Positions 16,036 to 23,698 of a stretch of DNA of 25,199 nucleotides are shown here, piece after piece; within the stretch, counting starts at the first letter, position 1, and each line of letters begins with the position of its first letter. The stretch is taken from assembly GCA_964625525.1 (NCBI GenBank), contig CAZVEE010000049.1, positions 1-25,199 on the forward strand, in the 5' to 3' direction. Under the pieces are notes generated by a model. That model made no database searches. It saw only the letters and a list, made by a program, of their open reading frames with translations, and was not told where the DNA came from. The position numbers were made by a program, and so were the translations under genes. The DNA comes from CAZVEE01 sp964625525 (lineage in GTDB: Bacteria; Pseudomonadota; Alphaproteobacteria; JAJFIK01).

Positions 16036-17463
16036 CTATTGGCCGGTGCACGCCTGTCTACACGCCTGACGGACCCGGCCGGTCACAAATTGTGCATAGC
16101 CCGGACGCGTCCTGCCCGGTTTCACGGGCCATGTGCATGTCATCCGGTGCCAGAACCGGCGGTCCGTCGCGGTGCAGACCCCGGTGGTCCGGCGGACCGC
16201 TTGCGCCACGCGGGATGCGGCCCAAAGGCGTCCGCCATGCCACGGCCGCCATGAAAAAGGCCCGAAGAAAAAGGCACGAAAAAGGGCGGTCCCGGAGGAC
16301 CGCCCCTGATGCTGTCTCGTGGCGGCGTCGGCAAAGACCAGGTCTTTGCCGTCCTGGCTGGTTTGCGCCAGGAAACTGTCGACGGTGAGCGTGTCGCTGT
16401 CCGCGGTGAGGTCCAGAAGGTCCTCGCCCGTTTCGAAGTCGCGGATGGTGTCATTGCCACCGGCGAAGAGGAAGAGGTCGCTGTCGGCGCCGCCTTTCAG
16501 GTCAGAGGCGTGCAGCAGTTGCAGGGTGAAAAGGCCATTGCCCGGACTGTCGAGCGGCAGCAGCACCCGGTCGAGCACCTGGACCGTCCCGTTGGAGGCT
16601 TCGATGTCGGCCACGACAATGGTCGGGTTGTCCAGATCCGGCTCGTTATCCACCAACTCGCCGCCATCGGTGGTGGTGCCGCTGAATTCATTGGCGACGA
16701 GCAAGAGCGGCGTGCCGTTCGGGCTGTCGCTGGCGGAGACGAATTCAATGATCTCCGGCGCCTGATCGTCTGCAATCGGATTGATGTATTGGACGAAGCT
16801 GGCGTTTTCCGGATCCGTGATGTTGTAGACCATCACGCCGCCAACCCGCTCCAGGCCGACAAAGGCATAGATTTGGCCGTCGATCTCGCCGATATCCACG
16901 GCTTCGGGCTCGGGGCCTTTGTTATCGGAGCGGCCGTCGAATTCGCCCACCTCGGCCACTTCGATGAGATTGCCCAGATTGGTTTCCTCCGTGCGCACGT
17001 CGGCGCGCTCGCCGTTCAGATAGACAGCCGAGGATCCGAACGTGTTGCCATCGCGCGGGGTCACCAGATCGGTCACCGCGTCGGTCAGCTTGGCCACTTC
17101 CGACGCTTTCGAGCCTTCCGCAAACGGATCGTTGTCGCCGGCAAGGCTCTGGACCACCGTGTCGGTGGTGGCCGGTGCGAGTTTGGGCGCGGAGGACAGG
17201 CCCGCGAGGCTTTCTTCCGGGCCGGGGGCGGGACCGCCAAGTCTCGCTGCGGGGGAGCTCACCAGGATGCTTATGAACTGACGCAGCGTCGGGAAAAACG
17301 GGGCGGGGACCACTTTTGACCGCGCCGCCGTTAACCAACACGTTTGTATGACGCGTGCATGACATTCGAGGCCAAGGTCGATGCGCATCGGACACAAACG
17401 GGCGAGGCAAATCCTTAGGTTTAGAGCGATAGGATGGGGCTCGGTGAGGCGACCGCCGGTCAT
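16036..17463 (-). pseudogene. Degenerate mosaic of a large secreted nucleotidase / choice-of-anchor-I / RTX protein
   Basis: The open frame spans 475 codons, but only about 16324-17262 looks like coding sequence. In frame order (residues counted from 17463) it contains: a 5'-nucleotidase C-domain piece (FGSSAVYLNGERADVRTEET then NLGNL, 142-166); a choice-of-anchor-I piece (KGPEPEAVDIGEIDGQIYAF then VGLERVGGVMVYNITDP, 182-218, and LLLVANEFSGTTT, 253-265); a FAS1-like domain end (VVADIEASNGTVQVLDRVLLP, 283-303); the first residues of a 5'-nucleotidase N-domain (FTLQLLHASD, 312-321); and an RTX-type tail (GGADSDLFLFAGGNDTIRDF, 324-343). Each piece is far too short to fold as its domain. After about residue 380 the frame reads through a terminator into nonsense. 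No signal peptide or ribosome binding site is seen. It is best read as a remnant of a very large gene reduced by internal deletions. A short expressed protein starting near the GTG at 17262 cannot be excluded. Confidence 0.6.
16278..16305 (-). terminator. Rho-independent terminator inside the mosaic frame
   Basis: The 9-bp arms GGGCGGTCC (16284-16292) and GGACCGCCC (16297-16305) enclose a 4-nt loop. On the minus strand the hairpin is followed by TTTTT (16279-16283). Two further T5 tracts follow at 16268-16272 and 16254-16258. The open frame of the degenerate gene continues straight through it, which shows that the original stop codon has been lost. Confidence 0.88.
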
Positions 17464-17490
17464 GAAAAAGCCCGGTCACGAAAAAGCCCG
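17459..17490. repeat. Tandem 16-bp duplication in a terminator tail
   Basis: GTCATGAAAAAGCCCG (17459-17474) is followed immediately by GTCACGAAAAAGCCCG (17475-17490), one mismatch in 16. On the minus strand each copy supplies a CTTTTTC tract after the terminator hairpin of the beta-helix gene. Confidence 0.85.
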
Positions 17491-17512
17491 CTCCGGAGGA
17501 ACCAGAGCGGGC
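17481..17512 (-). terminator. Rho-independent terminator of the Sel1/beta-helix operon
   Basis: The arms GCCCGCTC (17486-17493) and GAGCGGGC (17505-17512) flank an 11-nt loop. On the minus strand TTTTT (17481-17485) follows the hairpin. It lies 27 bp past the stop of the beta-helix gene. A second T5 tract follows 16 bp later because of the tandem duplication. Confidence 0.88.
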
Positions 17513-17538
17513 AATCCATCGTCATGCAGCGCGGGGCG

Positions 17539-18837
17539 TTACAGCGGCAGCATCACCGTTTCCAGGTAATCCGCGCATTCCTCTCTGTAATCCTCGACCC
17601 GTCCTTGCGCACCGAAGAAGCGGCGCAGCCGACCCCGGCGTTCCACAATGGGCGGATTGAAATCAAAGATATTGCCCGGATAAGCGTCGTTGGCGTCTTC
17701 GTCCGTCGCATCGTCGTCCAGGCTCTGGTCGCGAATGGCTGCAACGGCGTTACAGGCCACGGTGTTTTTCCGGAACGTCCCCGATGGCGTCATAGGCGCA
17801 TAGAGGCCAAATCGCTCATTGGCGAAAATGACATTCCCGGTCAGATCCACCTGCTCGGGATAAAGCACCACCACACCATCGCGCATGTTGCGCAGGATAT
17901 AGTTCATCTGTCCCGAAACACGGCCTTTTTGGACCACCAGGCCCGACCCGGCGCTGCGCAGGATGCGGTTCGCTTCCAGCGTCACATCCACATCATAGCC
18001 ATCCACATTCACGCCGGTCACATTGCCGACGATCTCGTTGCCGTTGAGCACATAATCGCGGCGGCGTGTGGAGAAGGCACTGCCGGGCATCACATAGACG
18101 CCGATCAGAGAGCTGGTGATCATGTTGTTGTCGAGCTGAGCGCTGGGCCCGCGCAGTGTGATGGCGGGCACGCGGTCGTTGCCGCTCACCTCGCTATCCT
18201 GCAGCACCATGGTGCCGCTCTTATGCTCGATGCAGGTGCGGTTGCTGGTGGTTTCAGCGAGGGCAAAGGCGAGGCCGCGAATCTCCAGCGCTTCATCCCG
18301 GGCAAGATCGACTTTCACGCAGGACTTGCCTTCCGGCGGCTCCACCAGCACCCGGTCGTCATCCTTACCCGCACCAAAACGGGTGTCGGCGCGCAGATAA
18401 ACGGGCCAAGTGAGGTGCAGATGTTCCGGGTAGCGCCCGGCGCGGATCAGCACCGAGCCCCCGGGGCGGGTGTGGTCAATAGCCTTTCGGATGGTGCGAT
18501 AGATGCCGTTGCCTTCGCGGGCCACTGATTGATCCACGATGGTGCTGGCATGGCGAGCCCGCTTGATACGGCGCTTGCGGCCGCGACTGCCGTCGGACAG
18601 GCGTTCAAAATAATAGCCACTGCCGGCAGACGAGCCGGACGAACCCGACGACGACGAACCGCGGCTGCTGCTCACCGGATCACCGGGGGACCAGGTCGAG
18701 AAGCCGTCAATGCGGTCAACGCCATTGGCGTGCGCCGGGGCACTCCAGAACATGGCGGCGAGGGCACACAGCACAAAGGCGGCGCTTGCCAGAATGCCGC
18801 GAGGGCGGCGGACGGTTTGGGGCTTCGACACGGTCAT
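17539..18837 (-). CDS. Exported right-handed beta-helix repeat protein
   Basis: This encodes 432 residues. The ATG at 18837 is preceded by GGAGG at 7 nt; an in-frame ATG at 18882 would overlap the upstream gene and lacks such a site. The signal peptide (1-37) ends in AHA|N. Residues 56-74 are a Ser/Gly low-complexity linker and 87-95 a basic patch. From about residue 110 the chain has the pectate-lyase-like beta-helix pattern: YRTIRKAIDHTRPGGSVLI-x-AG-x-Y at the entry, then repeated coils rich in Asn (N-x-I/V steps, as in NNMITSSLIGVYV, NGNEIVGNVTGVNV, ANRILRSAGSGLVV and NVIFANERFGLYA). Such folds bind or cleave polysaccharides. No DPHD motif of alginate epimerases and no other catalytic set is evident. 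It follows the Sel1/peptidoglycan-binding gene by 34 nt in one operon and ends at its own terminator. Confidence 0.85.
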   Translation of the reverse strand: MTVSKPQTVRRPRGILASAAFVLCALAAMFWSAPAHANGVDRIDGFSTWSPGDPVSSSRGSSSSGSSGSSAGSGYYFERLSDGSRGRKRRIKRARHASTIVDQSVAREGNGIYRTIRKAIDHTRPGGSVLIRAGRYPEHLHLTWPVYLRADTRFGAGKDDDRVLVEPPEGKSCVKVDLARDEALEIRGLAFALAETTSNRTCIEHKSGTMVLQDSEVSGNDRVPAITLRGPSAQLDNNMITSSLIGVYVMPGSAFSTRRRDYVLNGNEIVGNVTGVNVDGYDVDVTLEANRILRSAGSGLVVQKGRVSGQMNYILRNMRDGVVVLYPEQVDLTGNVIFANERFGLYAPMTPSGTFRKNTVACNAVAAIRDQSLDDDATDEDANDAYPGNIFDFNPPIVERRGRLRRFFGAQGRVEDYREECADYLETVMLPL

Positions 18838-18871
18838 GGTCGATCCTCCAGCGTCTTGGGTCCGGTCACGA

Positions 18872-21043
18872 TCAGCGGCCATAGGGGCGCTCCCCCTCCT
18901 CGGACCGGCGCGCGTCGGCGGTCATGGTACAGGCGGGCAAGCCGGACAGGCGGCGCAGCAGGCGCGCCGCATCCGGATGCTTAAGATCTTTGGCTTCGTT
19001 CAAATAGGCCCGGGCGAGCGAGCAATTCTGCGGATGGCCCTTTACCGGCACGCCGATTTCATAGGCATACATGCGGCCCAGATTGTAGATGCCCGCCGGC
19101 TCACCCTGCTGGGCGGCGCGACTGAACCAGTAATGGGCCAGATCGTGATCCTGCATCACCCCGATGGCATTGGTGTACATGACGCCCAGCAGGTTCTGCG
19201 AGGCGGGATCGCCGCGCAGCTGCGAGGCGGCGCAGATGAGTTCCACCACCTGCTCCCCGTCAAGCACATCGCGCATGTCCACATTCAAACCACGCAGGAA
19301 TTGGCGCACCGCCGCCCGCGTACCGGGGCCGGGGATGTTGTCAACGGGACCTTCATAGAACCCCAAGGCCTTGAGCGCCCGCTGCTGTTGCGCGATTTCG
19401 ATCTTCCAGATCTTGCCCAGCGGATTGCCGGGCGCATCGCGGCGGGCCGCCGAGCAGGTCGTTGTCAGCGATTGCAGCGCTTCCTGCGCTTCGAGCGCCG
19501 CGGTGCTGGTGGGATCCACCGAGATCGCCGCCTCATAGGCCACTTTCGCGCTCTGCAGATCGCCGCGCGACTGATAGGCCCGACCAGACAACAAAAGCGA
19601 GCGCGCCTGGTCTTGGTGGGTCATATCCACGCCCCGGCGCACCTGGAAATCGCTGCCGCGGCCCAAGGCGTCCTTGGTCTGCTTCTGCGTGAACTGGAAG
19701 GGATTGCCCTGGGTTTCACCCCAGCCGATCCACTGAGCCCATTGCTGCGCCTGCTGCGTGCCGGCGGAGATATCAAACTGACTGAACGATTCCCGTTGGC
19801 TGAGATTCACCAGCGCCCGTTCCGCGTCGGGATGGCCGCCCATCATCGCCAGCGCATAAGCCGCATAGGCATGAACCAGACGGCGACGCGGCGCACCAGT
19901 GCGCTGATCAATGCGGTCCTGATCATGGGCGCCCAGGAAGAAATCGCCCTCCAACAGCTGCCCCAGGCGATGCTGCGCATCCGGTCCGCCGAACACATAG
20001 ATTTCGATGAATTTGAAATACACTTCCAGGCGGACGTCATCGGAGAGGCGGCTGTCCACCACATGGGTCAGCAATTCCTCGCGACGTTCCTGCGCCGATG
20101 CGAAATTCTGCGCTGCCGAGAGCGTGTACCAGTAGTAGGCGCCGGACATGTTCCGGGAGACGACCCCATCGCCCGTCTCGAACATCTCGCCCAGCCGATA
20201 CTGGAAATAGCGATCTCCGTTCCAACCCGCGGCCAACACGAAGATGTCGTGATAATCCTCAAGCTCGGCAAAGCTCGACGACAGGCTTGTGTAGCCGCGC
20301 CGCATGCGATTGCCGCCCAGGATATTCAGCGTGTAGGCGACGAGCTGCTGCACCACATTGCCCGCCCGGTCGCGATCGCGAAAACCGGCGGCCCCGTCGG
20401 GCAGGGCCACGCCGCCCGGCGTGGCGGCCGGGGTTTGACCGTAGAAGGCGCCGTAAGGGGCGCTGGTGTTGGAGATGCTGTGCGCGGTCGCCCCCTGCGA
20501 GAAATCTGGGCGTGCCGGCATGGTGTTGACCGACGGACCGCCGGAATAGGTGAGGGGCGCGGCGCGGCGCGCATGAGGACTGCGGACCCCATAAGCGGCG
20601 TCATAGCCTTGCGCGGTGTAACCCTCGACCACGCCCGGATTGTAAGGTTGCTGCACGGTCGGGCCGCCCAGGGGCCGGGCGCCGGGCACGTCATACATGC
20701 GCGAATCCACCACCGGGGCGCCATTGACGCCGCCCTCTTTCTCCGGCGGCAAACCATAAGGCTTGCGGTCCACCGAGCCATAGGGCTGCACGGATGAAGG
20801 CGAGAAGCTGCTCACGCCTTCAGGCGTGACAATACGGCGGTCAGATCCGCGTTGGGTCGGGCGTATGGCGGTGCTGTCGGAGGCCGAGCCGGCATCGCTG
20901 CCCGCATGGGGCGCGTTATCGGCGGATGCGTCGTCATGATCGTCGGCGAGAGCGTCGGGAGCGGGTGCCAGTGCCAAGGCCAGCACTAAGCTGAACGCAA
21001 GGCGGCGCAAACCGCCACGCCGCATGATGGATCCACCAGTCAT
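18872..21043 (-). CDS. Exported TPR/Sel1 protein with peptidoglycan-binding domain
   Basis: This encodes 723 residues when started at the ATG at 21043, which has GGGAGG 8 nt upstream. An earlier in-frame ATG at 21163 adds 40 residues that do not look like a signal sequence. The signal peptide (about 1-33) reads RRLAFSLVLALALAPAPDALA. Residues 34-225 are low-complexity and rich in Pro, Tyr, Gly and Ser, probably disordered. A Sel1 repeat lies at 278-324 (YRLGEMFETGDGVV...AYYWYTLSAAQNFASA) and a TPR at about 479-527 (SGRAYQSRGDLQSAKVAYEAAI). A PG_binding_1 domain follows at 545-606 (QQRALKALGFYEGPVDNIPG then PGTRAAVRQFL). Two more Sel1 repeats are at about 610-700. The architecture points to a periplasmic scaffold held on peptidoglycan. 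The downstream beta-helix protein, 34 nt away, is the likely partner. Confidence 0.85.
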   Translation of the reverse strand: MTGGSIMRRGGLRRLAFSLVLALALAPAPDALADDHDDASADNAPHAGSDAGSASDSTAIRPTQRGSDRRIVTPEGVSSFSPSSVQPYGSVDRKPYGLPPEKEGGVNGAPVVDSRMYDVPGARPLGGPTVQQPYNPGVVEGYTAQGYDAAYGVRSPHARRAAPLTYSGGPSVNTMPARPDFSQGATAHSISNTSAPYGAFYGQTPAATPGGVALPDGAAGFRDRDRAGNVVQQLVAYTLNILGGNRMRRGYTSLSSSFAELEDYHDIFVLAAGWNGDRYFQYRLGEMFETGDGVVSRNMSGAYYWYTLSAAQNFASAQERREELLTHVVDSRLSDDVRLEVYFKFIEIYVFGGPDAQHRLGQLLEGDFFLGAHDQDRIDQRTGAPRRRLVHAYAAYALAMMGGHPDAERALVNLSQRESFSQFDISAGTQQAQQWAQWIGWGETQGNPFQFTQKQTKDALGRGSDFQVRRGVDMTHQDQARSLLLSGRAYQSRGDLQSAKVAYEAAISVDPTSTAALEAQEALQSLTTTCSAARRDAPGNPLGKIWKIEIAQQQRALKALGFYEGPVDNIPGPGTRAAVRQFLRGLNVDMRDVLDGEQVVELICAASQLRGDPASQNLLGVMYTNAIGVMQDHDLAHYWFSRAAQQGEPAGIYNLGRMYAYEIGVPVKGHPQNCSLARAYLNEAKDLKHPDAARLLRRLSGLPACTMTADARRSEEGERPYGR

Positions 21044-21658
21044 GCCGTCATCCTCCCGGCCGGCCGTCCCGGCCACGCCTGCCATGCTCGCCCCGTTTGT
21101 CAGAGATGAGCCGGGCACCAGACCGTCCAAGGTCCCTTGAGCCATGCGCACTCCCCTCCTCACACTCCCGTTCGGCTGCCGTCACCCGCTTGCCGGGGCT
21201 GGAAAGCCTTGGTCTTCCGGTCATCGCCCCCAAGGCGCCGGTCGCCGTCCTTAACCTTAGCCGGACCCGGGGCGGACGAAAAACCCGGCGGGTGATGCTT
21301 GCGACGGTCACGGGCACGCAAGGACACTGATGTCCCTCACTCAAACCCAGAGACCTTGGCCCGATTCCGCCCGTTTGACCCGATCCTCTGGCGCCTCGCA
21401 GGCGTTCCTGGGACCGCTGCACGCTTTCTGTGTAGGCGCGCAATGGGACAACCGTTAGGCAAAGCCGAACCTGTTAACCCTATCTACCGAGAATACAAGA
21501 CTCTCCCCGGCTGGCCAGACTCTTGTCTCAAAACGGTCGTGCGTCGCGGACCACACCTGACTTTTTTGTTGGTTTGATGCTCAAATGCACCAATCCACAC
21601 GCGCACGGTGTTCACTTCTTGCTCTCTACGCCTCATGACCACGATGCCATGGGCGTCA
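21044..21658. other. 615-bp gap without a gene; promoter region of the Sel1/beta-helix operon
   Basis: No frame here is convincing. The region lies upstream of the Sel1/peptidoglycan-binding gene and downstream of the dehalogenase-like gene, so it should hold the operon promoter. Small inverted repeats are seen at 21298-21303/21317-21322 (CTTGCG/CGCAAG) and, touching the latter, 21322-21326/21331-21335 (GGACA/TGTCC). TTAACC occurs at 21252 and 21474, but no full TTAA-N7-TTAA (CtrA-type) site was found. The part from about 21480 to 21620 is noticeably less GC-rich. No distinct terminator was identified for the dehalogenase-like gene. Confidence 0.5.
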
Positions 21659-22405
21659 TCACGCCCAACCGCCGGCCAGCGGCAACACATGGCCGGTCAT
21701 GAACCCCGCGCCATCGCCGGCCAGAAAGGCCACGGTCGCGGCGGCTTCGCCCTGCTGGCCCAAGCGACCCAAGGGAATGTTCTTGAGAATGCGGTCGCGC
21801 GTGTCCGGATTCTCCATCAGCGCGGGCGGGAAATAGGTCGGGCTCTCAATGAAATTGGGTGCCACGGCGTTCACCCGAATCCCGAACGGCGCCAGTTCCA
21901 TGGCCAGGCTGCGCGTCAACGCATTGGCGGCCCCCCGCGCGGTCACATACATGGAATAGTTGGGCAGGCCGCGAAAGGGAGCAGCAGAGGTAACCAAGAC
22001 GACAGAGCCGCGCCCCCGGGCCTTCATCGCCGGTATCAGCGCCCCGGTGCGCTCAAACGGCGTGACCACTAACGCTTCCAAGGTGCGGCGCATATCATTG
22101 GCGCTGGCGTCCTCGAGCTTCATTCGCTCAGCCGGAAAGGCGTCATTGTTGATGAGAGCGTCGAGAGCGTCGACGCCATGGTCGGCGAGGGCCGCGCGCA
22201 AGTCAGGACCCGACTGCGCTGTGAGCGCCGTCACACCTGGCGTTTCGGCTTCAAAGGCAGTGCGCGCGTCTGCGGCGGTGAAACTCTCATCCTGGGCGAA
22301 GACGTGGAAGCCATCTGCTTGCAGGGCCAACGCACTTGAGCGGCCCACGAAATGGCAGACATCGGTCACAAGAGCGGTGCGGGGGAGGGCTGGCGAGGAT
22401 GACAT
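21659..22405 (-). CDS. Halohydrin dehalogenase-like enzyme (SDR fold)
   Basis: Started at the ATG at 22405 it encodes 248 residues, the usual length of halohydrin dehalogenases (about 230-260). The open frame extends upstream to 22549, but those residues do not fit. Two motifs separate this family from ordinary short-chain dehydrogenases, and both are present. The glycine-rich NAD(P) motif is replaced by T14-x4-F19-x-G21 (TDVCHFVG). The catalytic set is S140-x12-Y153-x3-R157, with Arg in place of the dehydrogenase Lys. QDESF (38-42), INNDAF (85-90), TSAAPF (139-144), the halide-site region PNFIESPTYFPP (183-194) and LAGGW (243-247) parallel the known enzymes HheA/HheC. Such enzymes reversibly convert vicinal halohydrins to epoxides plus halide and open epoxides with other nucleophiles. 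No cofactor should be needed. It stands alone, and its natural substrate is unknown. Confidence 0.85.
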   Translation of the reverse strand: MSSSPALPRTALVTDVCHFVGRSSALALQADGFHVFAQDESFTAADARTAFEAETPGVTALTAQSGPDLRAALADHGVDALDALINNDAFPAERMKLEDASANDMRRTLEALVVTPFERTGALIPAMKARGRGSVVLVTSAAPFRGLPNYSMYVTARGAANALTRSLAMELAPFGIRVNAVAPNFIESPTYFPPALMENPDTRDRILKNIPLGRLGQQGEAAATVAFLAGDGAGFMTGHVLPLAGGWA

Positions 22406-23149
22406 GCAGGGTGCTTCGGGCGACGGGGCTCTGGCATACCCCTTTGGTTTCAGGTCCACGACTTTACACAAAGGATGGCACTTGCGCCGGGCGCCTGCAA
22501 AGCCCATGGTCTGTCCCAAGGCCTGAGTGCTCCACGTCGTGCGCTCCACGCAGCGGTTGAAGACTTCAATCGATAGTATCGAGTAGTATTTATAATGATT
22601 TCGTGACAGCCAGACTCACAATAATGAAAACCGCAGCAGGTGGTCGTACTGTAGACTTGGCGCCAAGCGTAAACACAGGCGCTTATGAGCCTCTCCGCTG
22701 CTCTAAGCTTCCTTTTTCGCTGCGCCTGCGAATTCTTACAAGTCCTTTAAGTCTCGCTTGACGCTCTCAGCCGCTCTCTATACGCTTTCCCGTGATGGGT
22801 TGGGTTGCGTTGGGTCTTCGGGCCCGCTCTCCACACCCTCTGTGCAGGGAGGACCCGGATGGGACGCCGGGACCTGACCAGATGGTGTTGCAAGTCGTGG
22901 AGAGAGGGTGTCGAGGCTCCTGATCACCGGACACGTCACCTGCGGACCACGCTCCGATGTTGGAGGGCGATCCGAATGGTGATGGGGTCCAGGCGGGAAC
23001 CGTGGTGACGCGGTTGGCGCCATGGCACCGGTGGGCGGTCGCTCCGTAAAACGGTGGTGACGTCGGACCTGACCTGTTGGCCCTCCGGCCGCGCGGGTGG
23101 GTGGGTTCGAGTGTTCACGACTGGTAGAGACGGGGCTGGCGTACTTCTC
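22406..23149. promoter_or_regulatory. Divergent region between dehalogenase-like and cold-shock genes, with palindromes
   Basis: This stretch of 744 bp has no convincing gene. From 22561 to 22640 it is AT-rich and contains a TATAAT-like box at 22591-22596. Two perfect palindromes lie here: TCGATAGTATCGA at 22570-22582 (a 6-bp arm with a one-base centre) and CTTGGCGCCAAG at 22656-22667. Both could be operators. A 45-codon frame at 22624-22761 has no ribosome binding site and is probably chance. 22690-22800 is pyrimidine-rich with repeated CGCTCTC-like steps. The right half probably forms the long 5' leader that cold-shock mRNAs usually have. Confidence 0.5.
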
Positions 23150-23698
23150 ATGATTAATGAGGACGTTAAGGATACGGCCGCGGATGTCGCCGAAACGAGT
23201 GTCCAAGTCACGGGCACTGTGAAGTGGTTCGACGCCGTTAAGGGATACGGGTTCATCATTCCTGACGACGATTCGGGTGACATCCTTCTCCACTTGTCCT
23301 GCTTGAAGCAATCCGGACATGACACGGCGCTGGAAGGCGCCGGGATCGTCTGCGAGGCGGTGCGCCGCCCCAAGGGCCTCCAGGCTGTCCGCGTGCTCGA
23401 GATGGATAACAGTACCGCCGTTAAAGCGAACGGGGCCGGGCGCCCCGGCCCTCGCGACGGGGCACCGAACGTCACCGAGGTCGGGGCGTTCGAGATGGTC
23501 CAGGTGAAATGGTTCAACCGGGCGCGGGGCTATGGCTTCGTCTCGCGCGGTGAAGGCACGCCTGACATTTTCGTCCATATGGAAACCCTGCGCCGCTGTG
23601 GCTTGCGTGAAGTGCGCCAGGGCCAGGACGTGCGGGTGCGCTTTGGGCACGGCCCCAAAGGATTGATGGTCGCCGAAATCGAAGACCCGGACGCGTGA
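23150..23698 (+). CDS. Two-domain cold-shock protein
   Basis: This encodes 182 residues from the ATG at 23150; an upstream in-frame ATG at 23054 adds atypical sequence. It has two OB-fold cold-shock domains. The first (about 18-84) has VTGTVKWFDAVKGYGFI with RNP1-like KGYGFI (31-36) and a weaker RNP2, ILLHLS (45-50). The second (about 115-178) has VQVKWFNRARGYGFVS (117-132) and DIFVHMETL (139-147). The basic and Gly-rich linker lies at about 90-108. Double-domain Csp proteins of about 180-200 residues are usual in alphaproteobacteria. They bind RNA and single-stranded DNA and act as RNA chaperones in the cold or in stationary phase. No strong ribosome binding site is visible. The stop codon overlaps the start of the thioesterase gene. 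Confidence 0.93.
   Translation: MINEDVKDTAADVAETSVQVTGTVKWFDAVKGYGFIIPDDDSGDILLHLSCLKQSGHDTALEGAGIVCEAVRRPKGLQAVRVLEMDNSTAVKANGAGRPGPRDGAPNVTEVGAFEMVQVKWFNRARGYGFVSRGEGTPDIFVHMETLRRCGLREVRQGQDVRVRFGHGPKGLMVAEIEDPDA

Noticed and set aside
17385..17463. ATG codons at 17463 and 17388 as true starts of the mosaic frame
   Set aside because: The first lies in the T-tract tail of the preceding terminator. Neither has a ribosome binding site, and the residues up to about 17262 do not look coding.
18710..20797. Plus-strand frame of 695 codons opposite the Sel1/peptidoglycan-binding gene
   Set aside because: The minus strand has a signal peptide, Sel1, TPR and PG-binding motifs. The plus frame has none and is explained by codon bias of the real gene.
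22624..22761. 45-codon plus-strand frame in the divergent region (MKTAAGGRTV...)
   Set aside because: There is no ribosome binding site, no motif, and it spans a palindrome that is more likely regulatory.
23161..23178. TTAA...TTAA near the cold-shock start as a CtrA site
   Set aside because: The spacing is 8 rather than 7 and it lies inside the coding sequence.
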